Shown: piece after piece, positions 33,738 through 43,385 of the stretch
Position numbering within the stretch: the first letter of the stretch is position 1
Layout: the number at the start of each line of letters is the position of its first letter
From: Arthrobacter sp. KBS0703
GTDB lineage: Bacteria; Actinomycetota; Actinomycetes; Actinomycetales; Micrococcaceae
Assembly (NCBI RefSeq): GCF_002008315.2
Contig: NZ_MVDG02000001.1
Span: forward strand, 4,030,001-4,094,000
DNA length: 64,000 nucleotides
Direction of reading: 5' to 3'
The notes under the pieces: generated by a model
Seen by the model: the letters and a program-made list of their open reading frames with translations, nothing else
Database searches by the model: none
What the model was told of the DNA's origin: nothing
Made by a program: the position numbers and the translations under genes

Positions 33738-33775
33738 CTGTCTCTTATACACATCTAGATGTGTATAAGAGACAG
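33738..33775. other. Adapter palindrome at the 5' end of the ACT gene
   Basis: A full 38-base copy. Only 59 genomic bases separate it from the next adapter copy. Artefact. Confidence 0.97.
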
Positions 33776-34097
33776 GGGGCCGCACCGAGCCGCCGGCGGT
33801 GCCTCAGTGCGGGCGCGTGGAGCCAGCGCCGCAGTGTCTCTTATACACATCTAGATGTGTATAAGAGACAGGTTCAGCCACCCAGATCACCAGGACGGTG
33901 GCGGTGAGCGTGAGCACCAGGACCTTGGCCAGATACGGCAGGTGGGTCTGGACCACGAGGGCGTGCACCAGCAGTTCGATAGGGAGCATGACGGCGACGT
34001 TCGCCACCGTGAGGCGGGTTTTGGGAGGTTCGGGCATCTGGCCGCAGACCTCGCAGCTTAGTTCAGCCGTGGCAGGGATGGGTGCGTGAGGCTTCAT
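33776..34097 (-). CDS. Small membrane protein with N-terminal Cys pair, broken by adapter
   Basis: The N-terminal 75 codons (34097 to 33872) read MKPHAPIPATAELSCEVCGQ and then two hydrophobic segments (about 31-50 and 54-75). The CxxC could bind a metal. The frame then enters an adapter at 33835-33871. The isolated 59 bases beyond it (33776-33834) can be read as LRRWLHAPALRHRRRLGAAP, a basic tail that fits the end of this protein. The true stop is lost in the gap before 33776. Function unknown. Confidence 0.6.
33835..33871. other. Adapter palindrome in the small membrane protein gene (first base missing)
   Basis: 37 of the 38 palindrome bases are present; the leading C is replaced by a genomic-looking G. 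Artefact. Confidence 0.95.
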
Positions 34098-34296
34098 GAT
34101 GCCAGCCTGCCGGGCAGCTGTTACGGGCGCATTGCCCCCGCGTTCCGATCTCGGGAAGATTTCCGGACCGGCGCCTGAGGCCCGGTCCGCGGCGCTATGG
34201 CCAGCCGCTTACCCCCGTACCTACACTGAAAAGACCAGCGTGCGGAGCTCCGTACAACGGCCAGCTCGCACGGAAAAGTCGATTCCGGAGAGCATC

Positions 34297-35250
34297 ATGC
34301 CCCTCAGCATAGTTTCAGGAAAAACACGCCGTGCGGCCGCAGGGTTAGCCGCCCTCGCCGCACTCCTGGTCCCGGCCCCCATGGCGTCCGCCGGGCAGGT
34401 ACAGTCCGGGGACGAATCCTCAGTCATCCTGCTGGACGGAGCCAAGGGCGCCGAAGGCATCGCGGCCGGCGAGGGCAGCACGTTCTACGCGGGCGACCTC
34501 GCCACGGGGGACATTTACCGTGGCGACATCCACAAGGACACGGCGAAGAAGTTCATCGATGCACCCGACGGCCGCGTTGCCGTTGGCCTCAAGGCCGATA
34601 CGCGCAACGACCTGCTGTTCGTTGCCGGCGGACCCACGGGCCAGGCCTACGTCTATGACACGCACACCAAGAAGACGGTCAAGACCTACCAGCTGACGGA
34701 CAAAGCGGCGTTCATCAACGACGTCGCACTGACCGACGACGGCGCCTGGTTCACCAACTCCCGCCGGGCCGAGCTGTACTTCGTACCGGTGGACGACGAC
34801 GGCGACCTCGGCGACGTCCGGACGCTCGCGCTCAAGGGCCCCGCGGCCGACCTCTCCGGCGCCTTCAACCTCAACGGCATCGCCTATTCCCGTGACGCAC
34901 GCAGGCTGGTCGTGGCCCACTCCGCCAACGCGGCCCTGTACACGGTCAGCCCGCGGACGGGGGAAAGCACGAAGATCGACGGCATCACCGTGCCCAACGC
35001 CGACGGTGTTGTGGTGAAGGACAGCGTCGTGTGGGTGGTGCAGAACCAGAGCAACCAGGTGAGCCGCATCCGCGTCAACTTCCATGAGTCCACCGGGACG
35101 GTGCGGGAGGTCATCACCAGCCCGGACTTCAACGTCCCGACCACGGCCGCCCTCTTCCATGACTCCCTGGCCGTGGTGAACGCGAAATTCGGCGTCGCCA
35201 ATGCCACCACGTTCGAAGCGGTTGTGGTGGACGCGCACCCGCACCACTAG
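34297..35250 (+). CDS. Secreted SMP-30/YVTN-like beta-propeller protein
   Basis: This 317-residue protein has a Sec-type signal peptide (basic RR near residue 11, hydrophobic AAAGLAALAALLVPAPM, likely cleavage after ASA). A propeller-like domain with repeated short strands follows (FYAGDLATGDIYRGDI, DLLFVAGGPTGQAYVYD, GIAYSRDARRLVVAHS). It is predicted to be extracytoplasmic; no catalytic set was identified. ATG 34297 has GGAG about 7 bases upstream. The 199 bases between it and the divergent membrane-protein gene should hold both promoters. Confidence 0.75.
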   Translation: MPLSIVSGKTRRAAAGLAALAALLVPAPMASAGQVQSGDESSVILLDGAKGAEGIAAGEGSTFYAGDLATGDIYRGDIHKDTAKKFIDAPDGRVAVGLKADTRNDLLFVAGGPTGQAYVYDTHTKKTVKTYQLTDKAAFINDVALTDDGAWFTNSRRAELYFVPVDDDGDLGDVRTLALKGPAADLSGAFNLNGIAYSRDARRLVVAHSANAALYTVSPRTGESTKIDGITVPNADGVVVKDSVVWVVQNQSNQVSRIRVNFHESTGTVREVITSPDFNVPTTAALFHDSLAVVNAKFGVANATTFEAVVVDAHPHH

Positions 35251-35371
35251 CCGGAGACACAGGTAACAGCCCTTTCATTCAGAGGGGAGTGCCCGCCAAC
35301 GTAAGCTGTAAAGCGCACGCCAGCGCCGCCGTCGTCAGTTCCAGACTGCAAACGAAAGGCGCGAATCGACC

Positions 35372-36430
35372 GTGAAGATGCTGGCCGAGATGTTCACCAT
35401 TGCCCCGGCAAACAAGGATCATCACGTTGCTGCCCGTTGCGCAATCGGAGTCTTCGTCCCGCTGATCACCCTGGTGCTGCTGGGCCGCCTCGATCTCGCA
35501 ATCTTCGCTTCCTTCGGCGCGTTCACGGGAATCTACGGCCGCGGCGAGATGCACCGGAAGCGGCTTTTCATCCAGGTCCGGGCCGGTTCGCTCATGCTCG
35601 TGGTGATCCTGCTGGCTAGCCTTGTGGCCCGTGCGGTCCAGGCCGGTGGGCTCTCCGGCGCGGCCAGCACGTGGCTCCTGGTGCTGGCCACCACGATCGT
35701 CGCCGGTGCCTGCTCGCTGGTCATTGCGCGCTGGCGCCAGCGGCCGGCCGGCTCGCTGTTCCACATCTTCGCCTTTGCCGCGATTGCTTCGATCCCCCAC
35801 CAGCCGCCGCTGTGGCAGTGCATGCTGGCGGCCGTCGTGACCACCGTCTTCTGCCTCCTGGTGGGGCTGTCCTCGCGTGTGCTCCGGAGCCGCCGGACGC
35901 CGTGGGAGATGCCGGAGCCTGCCAGGCTCACCGCGAAGGAGAAACAGGCTGCCCGGCTCGAAGCCGTGGGCTACCTCGCTGCGGCGGGCCTTGCCGGGAC
36001 GCTGGCAACCCTTGCCGGCCAGTGGCTCGGCTTCGGGCACAACTACTGGGCGATGGTGGCCGCGGTGGTGCCGCTCGTGGGCCGCACCACCCGGCACCGG
36101 ATCAGCCGCGGCGTCCAGAGAATCATCGGCACGGTGCTGGGCCTGGTACTGCTGGCGGGGATCATCGCGCTCAACCCGGCGCCGTGGCAGATGGTGCTGG
36201 TGGTGGCCATCTGCCAGTTGGGGGCCGAGCTCTTCATCGCCCGCAACTACGTCGTTGCCCAGGTCTTCGTGACGCCGCTGGCACTCGTTTCCACGCTGCT
36301 GGTCGCACCCGCCGCCCCAGGCATCCTGCTGCGGGACCGGATCGTGGAAACCGTGATCGGCGCGGCGGTGGGCATTGCGGTGGTGCTCGCGCCGTCAGCC
36401 TGGGCGCGGCTCCGGCGGCTGCAGCCCTAG
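35372..36430 (+). CDS. FUSC/aromatic acid exporter-like membrane protein
   Basis: This 352-residue protein has two blocks of hydrophobic segments (about 20-155 and 190-345) separated by a charged linker around PARLTAKEKQAARLE. This is the duplicated architecture of FUSC-family permeases. GHNYWAMVAAVVPLVGRTTRHRISRGVQRIIGT is the conserved FUSC core motif. Such proteins are linked to efflux of aromatic acids and other toxic compounds; that role is inferred. Start is GTG 35372, with ATG 35378 as alternative. It converges on the next gene, with a short GGGCCCGG repeat between the stops. Confidence 0.8.
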   Translation: MKMLAEMFTIAPANKDHHVAARCAIGVFVPLITLVLLGRLDLAIFASFGAFTGIYGRGEMHRKRLFIQVRAGSLMLVVILLASLVARAVQAGGLSGAASTWLLVLATTIVAGACSLVIARWRQRPAGSLFHIFAFAAIASIPHQPPLWQCMLAAVVTTVFCLLVGLSSRVLRSRRTPWEMPEPARLTAKEKQAARLEAVGYLAAAGLAGTLATLAGQWLGFGHNYWAMVAAVVPLVGRTTRHRISRGVQRIIGTVLGLVLLAGIIALNPAPWQMVLVVAICQLGAELFIARNYVVAQVFVTPLALVSTLLVAPAAPGILLRDRIVETVIGAAVGIAVVLAPSAWARLRRLQP

Positions 36431-36470
36431 CGGACCCCGGCGGGCCCGGTCCGGGCCCGGCCTGCGGTGC

Positions 36471-36932
36471 TCACTCCGCCACCAGGAGGGCCTGCGGCGC
36501 GGCCTGCTTCATCCTCGTCTTGAGCCATCTGATCTGCAGTTCCGAGTCCCCCTCGCACTGTTTCACCACGGCCTGCAGTTCCTTGTCCCTGTCCCCCTGG
36601 GCAGCCTGGCCCACCATCATCCAGGTGACGTCGATGTGGTGAACCAGCACGTAGAGGTCCTGCAGGTCCAGCATCAGGGCCAACGGTCCCGAGCGGACCC
36701 CCGTCACACCGTTGGCCGTGAGGCGGTGCTCCTCTTCACCCTCCACCTCCTCGCCGTAGCGGTCGATGACCGGCTGCAGGGCCTCCCGGTGGGCGTCGCA
36801 CTGCTGGGCAAGCGTCTGCAGGATGAAATGGACGTCGGGCTCGTCCCCATGGCCGTCCGCGACCACCCGGAACGACGCGGCGAGTGTCGCCTCCGCCTCG
36901 TCCAGCAGGCCAATGTAGACCGGCAATTTCAT
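36471..36932 (-). CDS. Helical protein coupled to the molybdoenzyme gene
   Basis: This 153-residue, mostly helical protein starts MKLPVYIGLLDEAEATLAASFR and contains spaced His/Glu residues (EPDVHFILQTL, CDAHREAL, EEHR, VHHIDVTWMM) suggestive of a ferritin- or hemerythrin-like bundle. No exact metal motif is certain. Its start overlaps the stop of the molybdopterin oxidoreductase by 4 bases (ATGA), and a strong AGGAGG precedes it, so the two are made together. It might be a chaperone, redox partner or stress protein. Confidence 0.6.
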   Translation of the reverse strand: MKLPVYIGLLDEAEATLAASFRVVADGHGDEPDVHFILQTLAQQCDAHREALQPVIDRYGEEVEGEEEHRLTANGVTGVRSGPLALMLDLQDLYVLVHHIDVTWMMVGQAAQGDRDKELQAVVKQCEGDSELQIRWLKTRMKQAAPQALLVAE

Positions 36933-39360
36933 GGCTGTCCTCCTGTGGCGGGGCGTGATGCCGCGGTGTCCGGCGCCTTCGACGGTCCGTCGCCGGCCCG
37001 CAGCCTTTCCACCCGGACGGCCGCATTCTTGAAAACCGGCTGCTTGGACACCGGATCCCATTCGGTGATGGTGAGTTCGTTCGCTGCCCGGGTGGGCCCG
37101 GCGGGCGAAGCAGCCGCACCAGGGGAGGCTGAATCGCCGCCCGGTGCGCCGCCGTCGGGAGCGTCCCAGTACCCGTAATGGAACGGCGCGAAAACGGTGC
37201 CGGGGCGGATGTCGCCGACGCGGACCGGCACTTCGAGCCGGCCGCGGCGCGAGGTCACCCGGACGATGTCCCCTCCCGGCAGCCCGCGCGCGCCGCGTCC
37301 TCGACGGACATTTCAACCCACGGCTCGGGCGCGGCGTCATTCAGCCGGCGGCTGCGCCCGGTCTTGGTGCGAGTGTGGAAGTGGTAGACCGTCCGGCCGG
37401 TGGTGTACCGCAGCGGGTAGTCGGCATCGGGCTCCTCGTGCGGGGGACTGTAGTCGAGGGCCTTGAGCCAGGCCCTTCCCGGCTGGACGGTTGCCTTGTA
37501 GACGGTCTCGCCGGTCGTGGCGCCGGTGAGAAGATCGTGCCCGTAGGACTCGCAGTACTGCGGGGCGGTGGGAAATTCGCCGTCGGTGTACAGGCGCTCG
37601 GTCCCGTCAGGGCGCTCATCGGTGCATGGCCACTGGATGCCGCTGCCGCCGCGCAGCTTTGCGTAGCTCAGGCCGGTGTAGTCGCACGGCCTGCCTCGCG
37701 AGCACTCCTTCCAGGCCTCAAAGCCGTCCTCCGGGCCCTTCCAGTCCAGCAGCGGGCGGCCGTCCTTGTCCCTGAAGTCCATCCGGCGCGCGTAGTCGAG
37801 GAAGACGTCAAGATCGCTCCTCGCCTCGCCGGGGGGATCCACGGCCTTCTCGGACAGATGGACGGTGCGGTCCACGTTCGTGAAGGTCCCGGTCTTTTCG
37901 CCCCAGGCCGCGCAGGGAAGCACGACGTCGGCGTACTGCGCAGTTTCGGACAGGTAGATGTCCTGCACCACCAGGAACAGGCTGTCCTGGCGCAGGATGT
38001 CCCTGATCCGGCTCAACTGGGGCATCGACACCGCCGGATTCGTGGCCGAGATCCAGAGCAGCCCGATCGAGCCCTGCTCGGCGTAGCGGAAGATCTGCAG
38101 CGCGTGGGTGGGCGGAGCCCAGTGCGGGATGATGGCGGGATCCACGTTCCAGATGCGGGCCAGATCCTGGACGTGCTCGGGGTTCTCCCAATTGCGGAAG
38201 GCCGGCAGATCGCCGTCGGCCCCGCATTCCCGGTTGTTCTGGGCCGTCGGCTGGCCGTTCATCTGCAGGATTCCGCGGCCGGGCGAGCCCAGCATCCCGC
38301 GGAGCAGGTGCAGGTTGTTCACCTGGCACGCGGACGCCGTGGCGTGGGCCGACTGATAGAAGCCCTGCAGGACGGTGGAGAGGATCCTGTCTTCGGTGCC
38401 GAAGATCTCGGCGGCGCGGCGGACGTCCGCGGCCTTCACGCCGCAGGTTTCCGCCACCTTCTCCGGGGTCCACGGATCCACCACGCTGCGGAGCTGCTCC
38501 ACGTTGGCGGTGTGCCCTGCGATGTAGTCCTCATCGATCCAGCCGTGTGTGAACAGCTCGCGAACCAGCCCGTTCATGAGGGCCAGGTTGGTGCCCGGAT
38601 GGACGGGCAGGTGCACCTCGGCCCGGCGGGCCACCTCCGTGTCGCGCGGATCGACGCAGACGAGCCGCGGAGGGTTGGGGCCGTCCAGGCGGTCCAGCAC
38701 GCGGGACCAGAGAACCGTCTGTGTCTCGGCCATGTTGTGGCCGTACAGGAAGATGGCGCTGCACTCGTCGACGTCGGTGTAGCTGCCAGGCTGGCCGTCG
38801 GCGCCGAAGGATTCCTTCAGGGCTGCCGCCGCCGTGGCCGTGCACAGCCGCGTGTTGCCGTCCATGTGCGGCGTGCCGATCCCGGCCTTGCCCAGGATTC
38901 CCAGGGCGTAGTACTCCTCCAGAAACAGCTGGCCGCTGGTGTAGAAGCCGTGGCTGAGCGGTCCCTTGGCGGCGAGCAGGTCCCTGCTCCGGTCCACGAT
39001 GCGGGCCATTGCCGTGTCCCAATCCGTTTCCACGAGCTGGCCGTCCACCCGTATCAGCGGCCGGGTCAGGCGGTCCTTGTGCGTCTCGCCCTGCCAGCTG
39101 CCGTACAGCCCCTTCGGCCCCAGCCTGCCGCGGTTCACCCGGTCTTCTTTCCGGCCGCGGATGCCTACCATGCGGCCGTCCTTGACCGCGATGTCGCAGC
39201 CGCAGCCATTGCTGCACAGGACGCAGGCCGACTGCACCCACCGGTCCACGTCGTCCGCGGCCAGCCCCTCGGCAAGGGCCTGGTCCACGCGCTCCGGCCA
39301 CGCCTGGCCGGCTCCGTACGGTGTTCGTTCGCCCCAGATGTCAGCAATGCGGTCCGTCAT
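36929..39360 (-). CDS. Molybdopterin oxidoreductase (nitrate reductase/formate dehydrogenase-like), one frameshift
   Basis: This protein of about 810 residues in the DMSO reductase superfamily starts at ATG 39360 after GGAGGG. Cysteines at 46, 49, 53 and 55 (CVLCSNGCGC) form an unusual iron-sulfur site; the usual fourth ligand downstream is Gly in GRLGPKG. Cys173 in GNTRLCTATAA is the likely molybdenum ligand. The C-terminal molybdopterin dinucleotide domain is divided near 37282: the first frame ends REGTSSG, and restoring one missing base would give GGDIVRVTSRRGRLEVPVRVGDIRPG. No Tat signal is visible, so it is probably cytoplasmic. Substrate unknown; assimilatory nitrate reductase is one possibility. 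Confidence 0.82.
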
Positions 39361-39494
39361 CGGATCACCCTCCAAAAGGTAAGTGCGCTTAGTGTTCACA
39401 GCGTACTCGCCGTCCTTGGCGGATTGGCGGCCCGGGAGCGGATCGGTTCCGGCCGGCCGTGCCGCCCGAGGCCCGCCTGACCGGCCGGCGCGGC

Positions 39495-40877
39495 CTAGGA
39501 ACGCCCGACGTCGGATGCCTGGCCGGGTGCCGGCGCGATCGCGTGGGGGACGGTCACCAAAGCCAGCACGGCCAGAACGGCTGCGGCGGCGAAAACGTAG
39601 AAGCCCCACGGGTAGGCGATGCCGGCCGCCACGAGCGTGCCGGTAACGGCCGGACCCATGATGGCGCCCAGACGCCCCACTCCGGCCGCGAAGCCGAGTG
39701 CTGTACCGCGGAGCCGGGCCGGGAAGAGCTGGCTGACCCAGGCGTAGACGAGCACCTGCGAGCTGAAGACGAAGACGCCGGTCACGAATACGGCGGCATT
39801 GAGCAGGAATTCGCTCTGGATCTTGACGCTGAGGACCGCCAGGAAGAGCGCGGACAGGCCGAACCAGAGGAGCACGATTTTCTTGGTGCCGTGCCGGTCA
39901 GCCAGGATGCCGGCCACGATCAGACCCACCACGGCGCCCACGTTGAGCACCAGCAGCAGCACCAGGCCCGTGCTGACGGTGTACCCGGCGGAGGACATGA
40001 GCCTGTCTCTTATACACATCTAGATGTGTATAAGAGACAGCAGGAGCCCCATGAATGATGCCACCGCAATTCCCAGGGCGACGAGCGGATACGGCTTGCG
40101 TGTGAGGTCGCGGAAGCCGGCGCGCCCGCCGGACTGGTCGGTGGCCAGCAGCGACGCCGGCGCGGCCTCGGGCTCCGCTGCCGGGACCGCGAAGGGGCGG
40201 TGTGCCCGGGCCGCCCCGGCGCGGCGGATCTCTGCTGGTTCGACTTCGGCGCGGCTGACGTCGGCGCCGTCGGTGTCGGCACCGTGCTCGGCATGGACAG
40301 GCGGGAGGGTCTCCGGCAGCCGGAACCACAGGAGCGGCACCAGCACCAGGCCGGCGATTCCTCCCACCACGAACATGATGCGCCAGTCCGGCACCACCAG
40401 GATGGCGAGGAAGGCGGTGGCGACGGCGCCCACGTGATAGCCGGTCATGGTCCGGGTGGTGGACCTTCCCGCCGTGCCCGTAGGGGCGTAATCGTTCATG
40501 TAGGCAAGGGCTGCGGGCAGGCAGGCGCCGAGTCCCACACCCGCGAGGAGCCGGAAGATGCCGAACATGGCAACGTTAGGCGCAAACACCACGGCGATGG
40601 TGAACAGGGAGAACCAGGCCACGCAGGCAACAAGCAGCCGGCGGCGTCCGAAGCGGTCCGAGAGCGGTGCGATGAAGAGCGCCCCGATGCCCACGCCCAC
40701 CAGGGAGATGGTGGCGGCATACGTCGCGCCCACAGCGTCGAAGCCGAGCTCCTGGGTCTTGATCAGGGTGGGAATGACGGTGCCCAGCACCACCAAATCG
40801 AATCCGTCCAGCACCATAGCCAGCCAGCAAAGCCATACGGGCCACTGAGAACGGCGGGCTACTGAAAGCGTTGACAT
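39495..40877 (-). CDS. Aromatic acid:H+ symporter (PcaK/BenK-like MFS), interrupted by adapter
   Basis: The N-terminal ~285 residues (40877 to 40041) contain the AAHS signature DGFDLVVLG in TM1 and LSDRFGRRR in loop 2-3. The C-terminal ~170 residues (40002 to 39495) contain GILADRHGTKKIVL. Between them an adapter palindrome brings an in-frame stop and replaces roughly ten residues between FMGLL and LMSSAGY. The frame is unchanged, so the genomic gene is presumably whole. It is divergent from an IclR gene and near pobA, suggesting 4-hydroxybenzoate or protocatechuate uptake. Confidence 0.85.
40003..40040. other. Adapter palindrome in the aromatic acid transporter gene
   Basis: A full 38-base copy; no flanking 9-base duplication. 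Artefact. Confidence 0.97.
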
Positions 40878-41073
40878 GGGAACCTCATTGTTCGGGATTG
40901 AGAACTGTTTATGATTGGAGGCCGCTGCGGCCGGACGGCCGGAGTCGCTCCGGAAGCGGAACCAGCCAGCAGCCGGTAGCCAAGCGGACCGCCGGGACTG
41001 TGCGACATGAGAGTTGTATCACTCGCGGGTGTAATCTGGGACAGCCAAAACCATTGAACGGAAGCAGGACTTC

Positions 41074-41850
41074 GTGGCCAATTCAGCGTCCGGCGACTCC
41101 GTAGTGGACAGGGTGGTGCGCCTTATTGCGGCCTTTCCGGAGGGCGTCACTGTCCTGCAGCTTTCGGAGCTGGCAGACCGGGCAGGCCTCCCCCTGACCA
41201 CAGCCCACCGGCTGGTCCGGCAGCTGGCTCACCACGGCCTCCTCGAAGCCGGAGCCGGAGGTTCCGTGCGGCTGGGGCTGCGTCTGTGGGAGCTCGTCAA
41301 CCGCAATTCGCCGACCCTCGCGCTGCGCCAGGCGGCGATGCCGTTCATGGAGGACATCCAGCACGTGCTCAACCAGAATGTGAACCTGGCGGTGCTGGAC
41401 GGCTGGGAGGCGCTCTTCGTGGAGCGGCTCTCCCGCCGCGGCTCGGTGGCCAACCGGGCGCAGATCGCCGGCCGCATGGCCGTGCACGTGTCGTCGGCCG
41501 GGCTGGCCTTGATGTCCCACCAGCCGCGGTCCGTCCAGGCCAAATACCTGAACCAGTTTGCCGATCCCGCCGGAAAGGTGACCCCGGAGGACCTGCGCGC
41601 CCTGCTGGGAGAGGCGGCCCGCCAGGGCTACGCGCAGCTGGCAGGCGTGATCGATCAGGATACCTGGGGGATTGCCGTACCCGTGCTGGACGGCCAGAAA
41701 CAGGCGGTTGCTGCCCTCGGCGTCGTCGTTCCCCTGCGGGAAATGCGCATGCAGGCGCTGGTGCCGGCATTGCAGACCGCGGCCCGGGGCATCGGACGAA
41801 GGCTCAGGGAGTCGGCCGGCGAGTCGGCCGACGATCCGGATTTCCGATGA
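41074..41850 (+). CDS. IclR-family regulator, probable control of pobA and the adjacent transporter
   Basis: This 258-residue regulator starts at GTG 41074. Its helix-turn-helix reads LQLSELADRAGLPLTTAHRLVRQL, and the effector domain contains GRMAVHVSSAGLALMSH and GYAQLAGVIDQDTWGIAVPV. It lies between a divergent aromatic-acid transporter and pobA on the same strand 110 bases downstream, so a hydroxybenzoate-responsive role is likely. The 196-base divergent gap should contain both promoters; no convincing operator was seen there. Confidence 0.85.
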   Translation: MANSASGDSVVDRVVRLIAAFPEGVTVLQLSELADRAGLPLTTAHRLVRQLAHHGLLEAGAGGSVRLGLRLWELVNRNSPTLALRQAAMPFMEDIQHVLNQNVNLAVLDGWEALFVERLSRRGSVANRAQIAGRMAVHVSSAGLALMSHQPRSVQAKYLNQFADPAGKVTPEDLRALLGEAARQGYAQLAGVIDQDTWGIAVPVLDGQKQAVAALGVVVPLREMRMQALVPALQTAARGIGRRLRESAGESADDPDFR

Positions 41851-41960
41851 ATGGAATCTTTGTAACGCCGGACACATGCCCCGGCGCACACTGTTAGCCA
41901 GAACAACCTTCCGGCCCCGGCCACCAAGCCGAGGGGCCCCGCGACGAAGCGAGGAACATC

Positions 41961-43129
41961 ATGGCAGCACGCAAGATCATCACCACCCAGGTCGCCATCG
42001 TGGGCGCCGGCCCGGCGGGACTCATGCTGTCCCACCTGCTGGCTCAGGCCGGCGTCGAGTCCACGGTGATCGAAATCCGAAGCCGCCAGGAGATCTCCGA
42101 AACCGTCCGGGCGGGCATCCTGGAACACGGAACCGTCAACATGCTGGTGGACAGCGGCGTCTCCGACCGTGTGTTGCGCGAAGGCGACCGGCACGACGGC
42201 ATCGAACTGCGCTTCAACGGCGAAAGCCACCGCATCGACTTCAAGGACCTCGTGGGTGAGTCGGTTTGGCTGTATCCGCAGACTGACGTCTTCATGGACC
42301 TTGCCGCACGCCGGGAAGCCGACGGCGGCGACGTCCGCTACAGCGTCACGGACACCACCGTCCACGACATCGAGGGCAAGCCCAAAATCTGGTTCACGGA
42401 CGCCGACGGCACGGAGTACGAACTGCAAGCCGACTTCGTCGCCGGCGCCGACGGCTCCCGCAGCCACTGCCGCTTCCAGATCCCCGAAGCGCACCGCAAG
42501 TGGTACTTCCACGAGTACCCCTTCGCCTGGTTCGGCATCCTGGCCGAGGCGCCCCGCAGCTCGGACGAGCTCATCTACGCCAACTCGGCAAACGGCTTCG
42601 CCCTGATCAGTCAGCGCACCGAAACCGTGCAGCGGATGTACTTCCAGTGCGACCCGAACGAGGACGTGAACAACTGGAGCGAGGAGCGGATCTGGGACGC
42701 GTTCCGCAGCCGGGTCAATGGCAACGGTTTCGAGCTGAAGGAGGGGCCGGTCATCGACAAGATGGTGCTGAAATTCCGCAGCTTCGTGCACACGCCCATG
42801 CGCCACGGCAAACTGTTCCTGGCCGGGGACGCCGCCCACACCGTCCCGCCTACCGGCGCCAAAGGCCTGAACCTCGCCATCCACGACGTCAAGGTGCTGT
42901 TCGAGGGCCTGGACAGCTTCTACAAGACCGGTTCGTCGGCGCTCCTCGATTCGTACAGCGACCGCGCGCTCGAGCGGGTGTGGAAGGCGCAGCAGTTCTC
43001 CTACTGGATGACCTCCATGCTGCATACCCCGGCGGACGCCGATGATTTCTCCCGGGCACGCCAGCTCGGCGAGCTCAACTCGGTGGTCTCCTCCCGGCAC
43101 GGGAAGGTCTACCTGGCCGAGGCCTACAC
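41961..43129 (+). CDS. pobA: 4-hydroxybenzoate 3-monooxygenase, 3' end lost at an adapter
   Basis: About 390 residues are visible of this flavoprotein, which hydroxylates 4-hydroxybenzoate to protocatechuate using NAD(P)H and oxygen. Motifs are the FAD GxGxxG in VAIVGAGPAGLMLSHLL, the DG motif DFVAGADGSRSHCRF, and LFLAGDAAHTVPPTGAKGLNLAIHD. Family members are about 390-395 residues, so only a few C-terminal codons are missing where sequence after LAEAYT enters the adapter at 43130. ATG 41961 follows GCGAGGAACA. Its product enters the pca pathway at 13.6-20.5 kb. Confidence 0.95.
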
Positions 43130-43167
43130 CTGTCTCTTATACACATCTAGATGTGTATAAGAGACAG
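43130..43167. other. Adapter palindrome at the 3' end of pobA
   Basis: A full 38-base copy; the GC-rich 19-bp tandem array begins directly after it, which probably explains the assembly gap. Artefact. Confidence 0.97.
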
Positions 43168-43183
43168 CGCCCCCGCCCGCCCC

Positions 43184-43278
43184 GCAGGACCGGCCCCGCC
43201 CCGCACGACCGGCCCCGCCCCGCACGACCGGCCCCGCCCCGCACGACCGGCCCCGCCCCGCACGACCGGCCTTGGTCC
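43184..43278. repeat. GC-rich 19-bp tandem array A
   Basis: Units of GCACGACCGGCCCCGCCCC repeat at 43184 (one variant base), 43203, 43222 and 43241, then degenerate at 43260. A short inverted repeat around ACCGGCC/GGCCGGT follows. The array starts just beyond an adapter, so its true length is unknown. Confidence 0.85.
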
Positions 43279-43385
43279 GGGCCGGTTAAGCGGGGGAGGG
43301 CCGGTCCTGGGGAAACCGAATGAAACCGCACGAAGCCGCCCAAGCCGCCCAAGCGGCCGGCCGCCGTCGGGTTTAACATCGGTCC

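Noticed and set aside
37144..39480. 778-codon open frame on the plus strand
   Set aside because: It is antisense to a molybdopterin oxidoreductase with clear motifs; long shadow frames are expected at this GC content.
40878..41073. Operator in the divergent transporter/IclR gap (imperfect CACTC/GGGTG near 41027)
   Set aside because: The symmetry is too short and imperfect to separate from chance in GC-rich sequence.
43151..43323. Proline/arginine-rich frames in the region after pobA
   Set aside because: They are translations of the adapter and the 19-bp GC-rich array.
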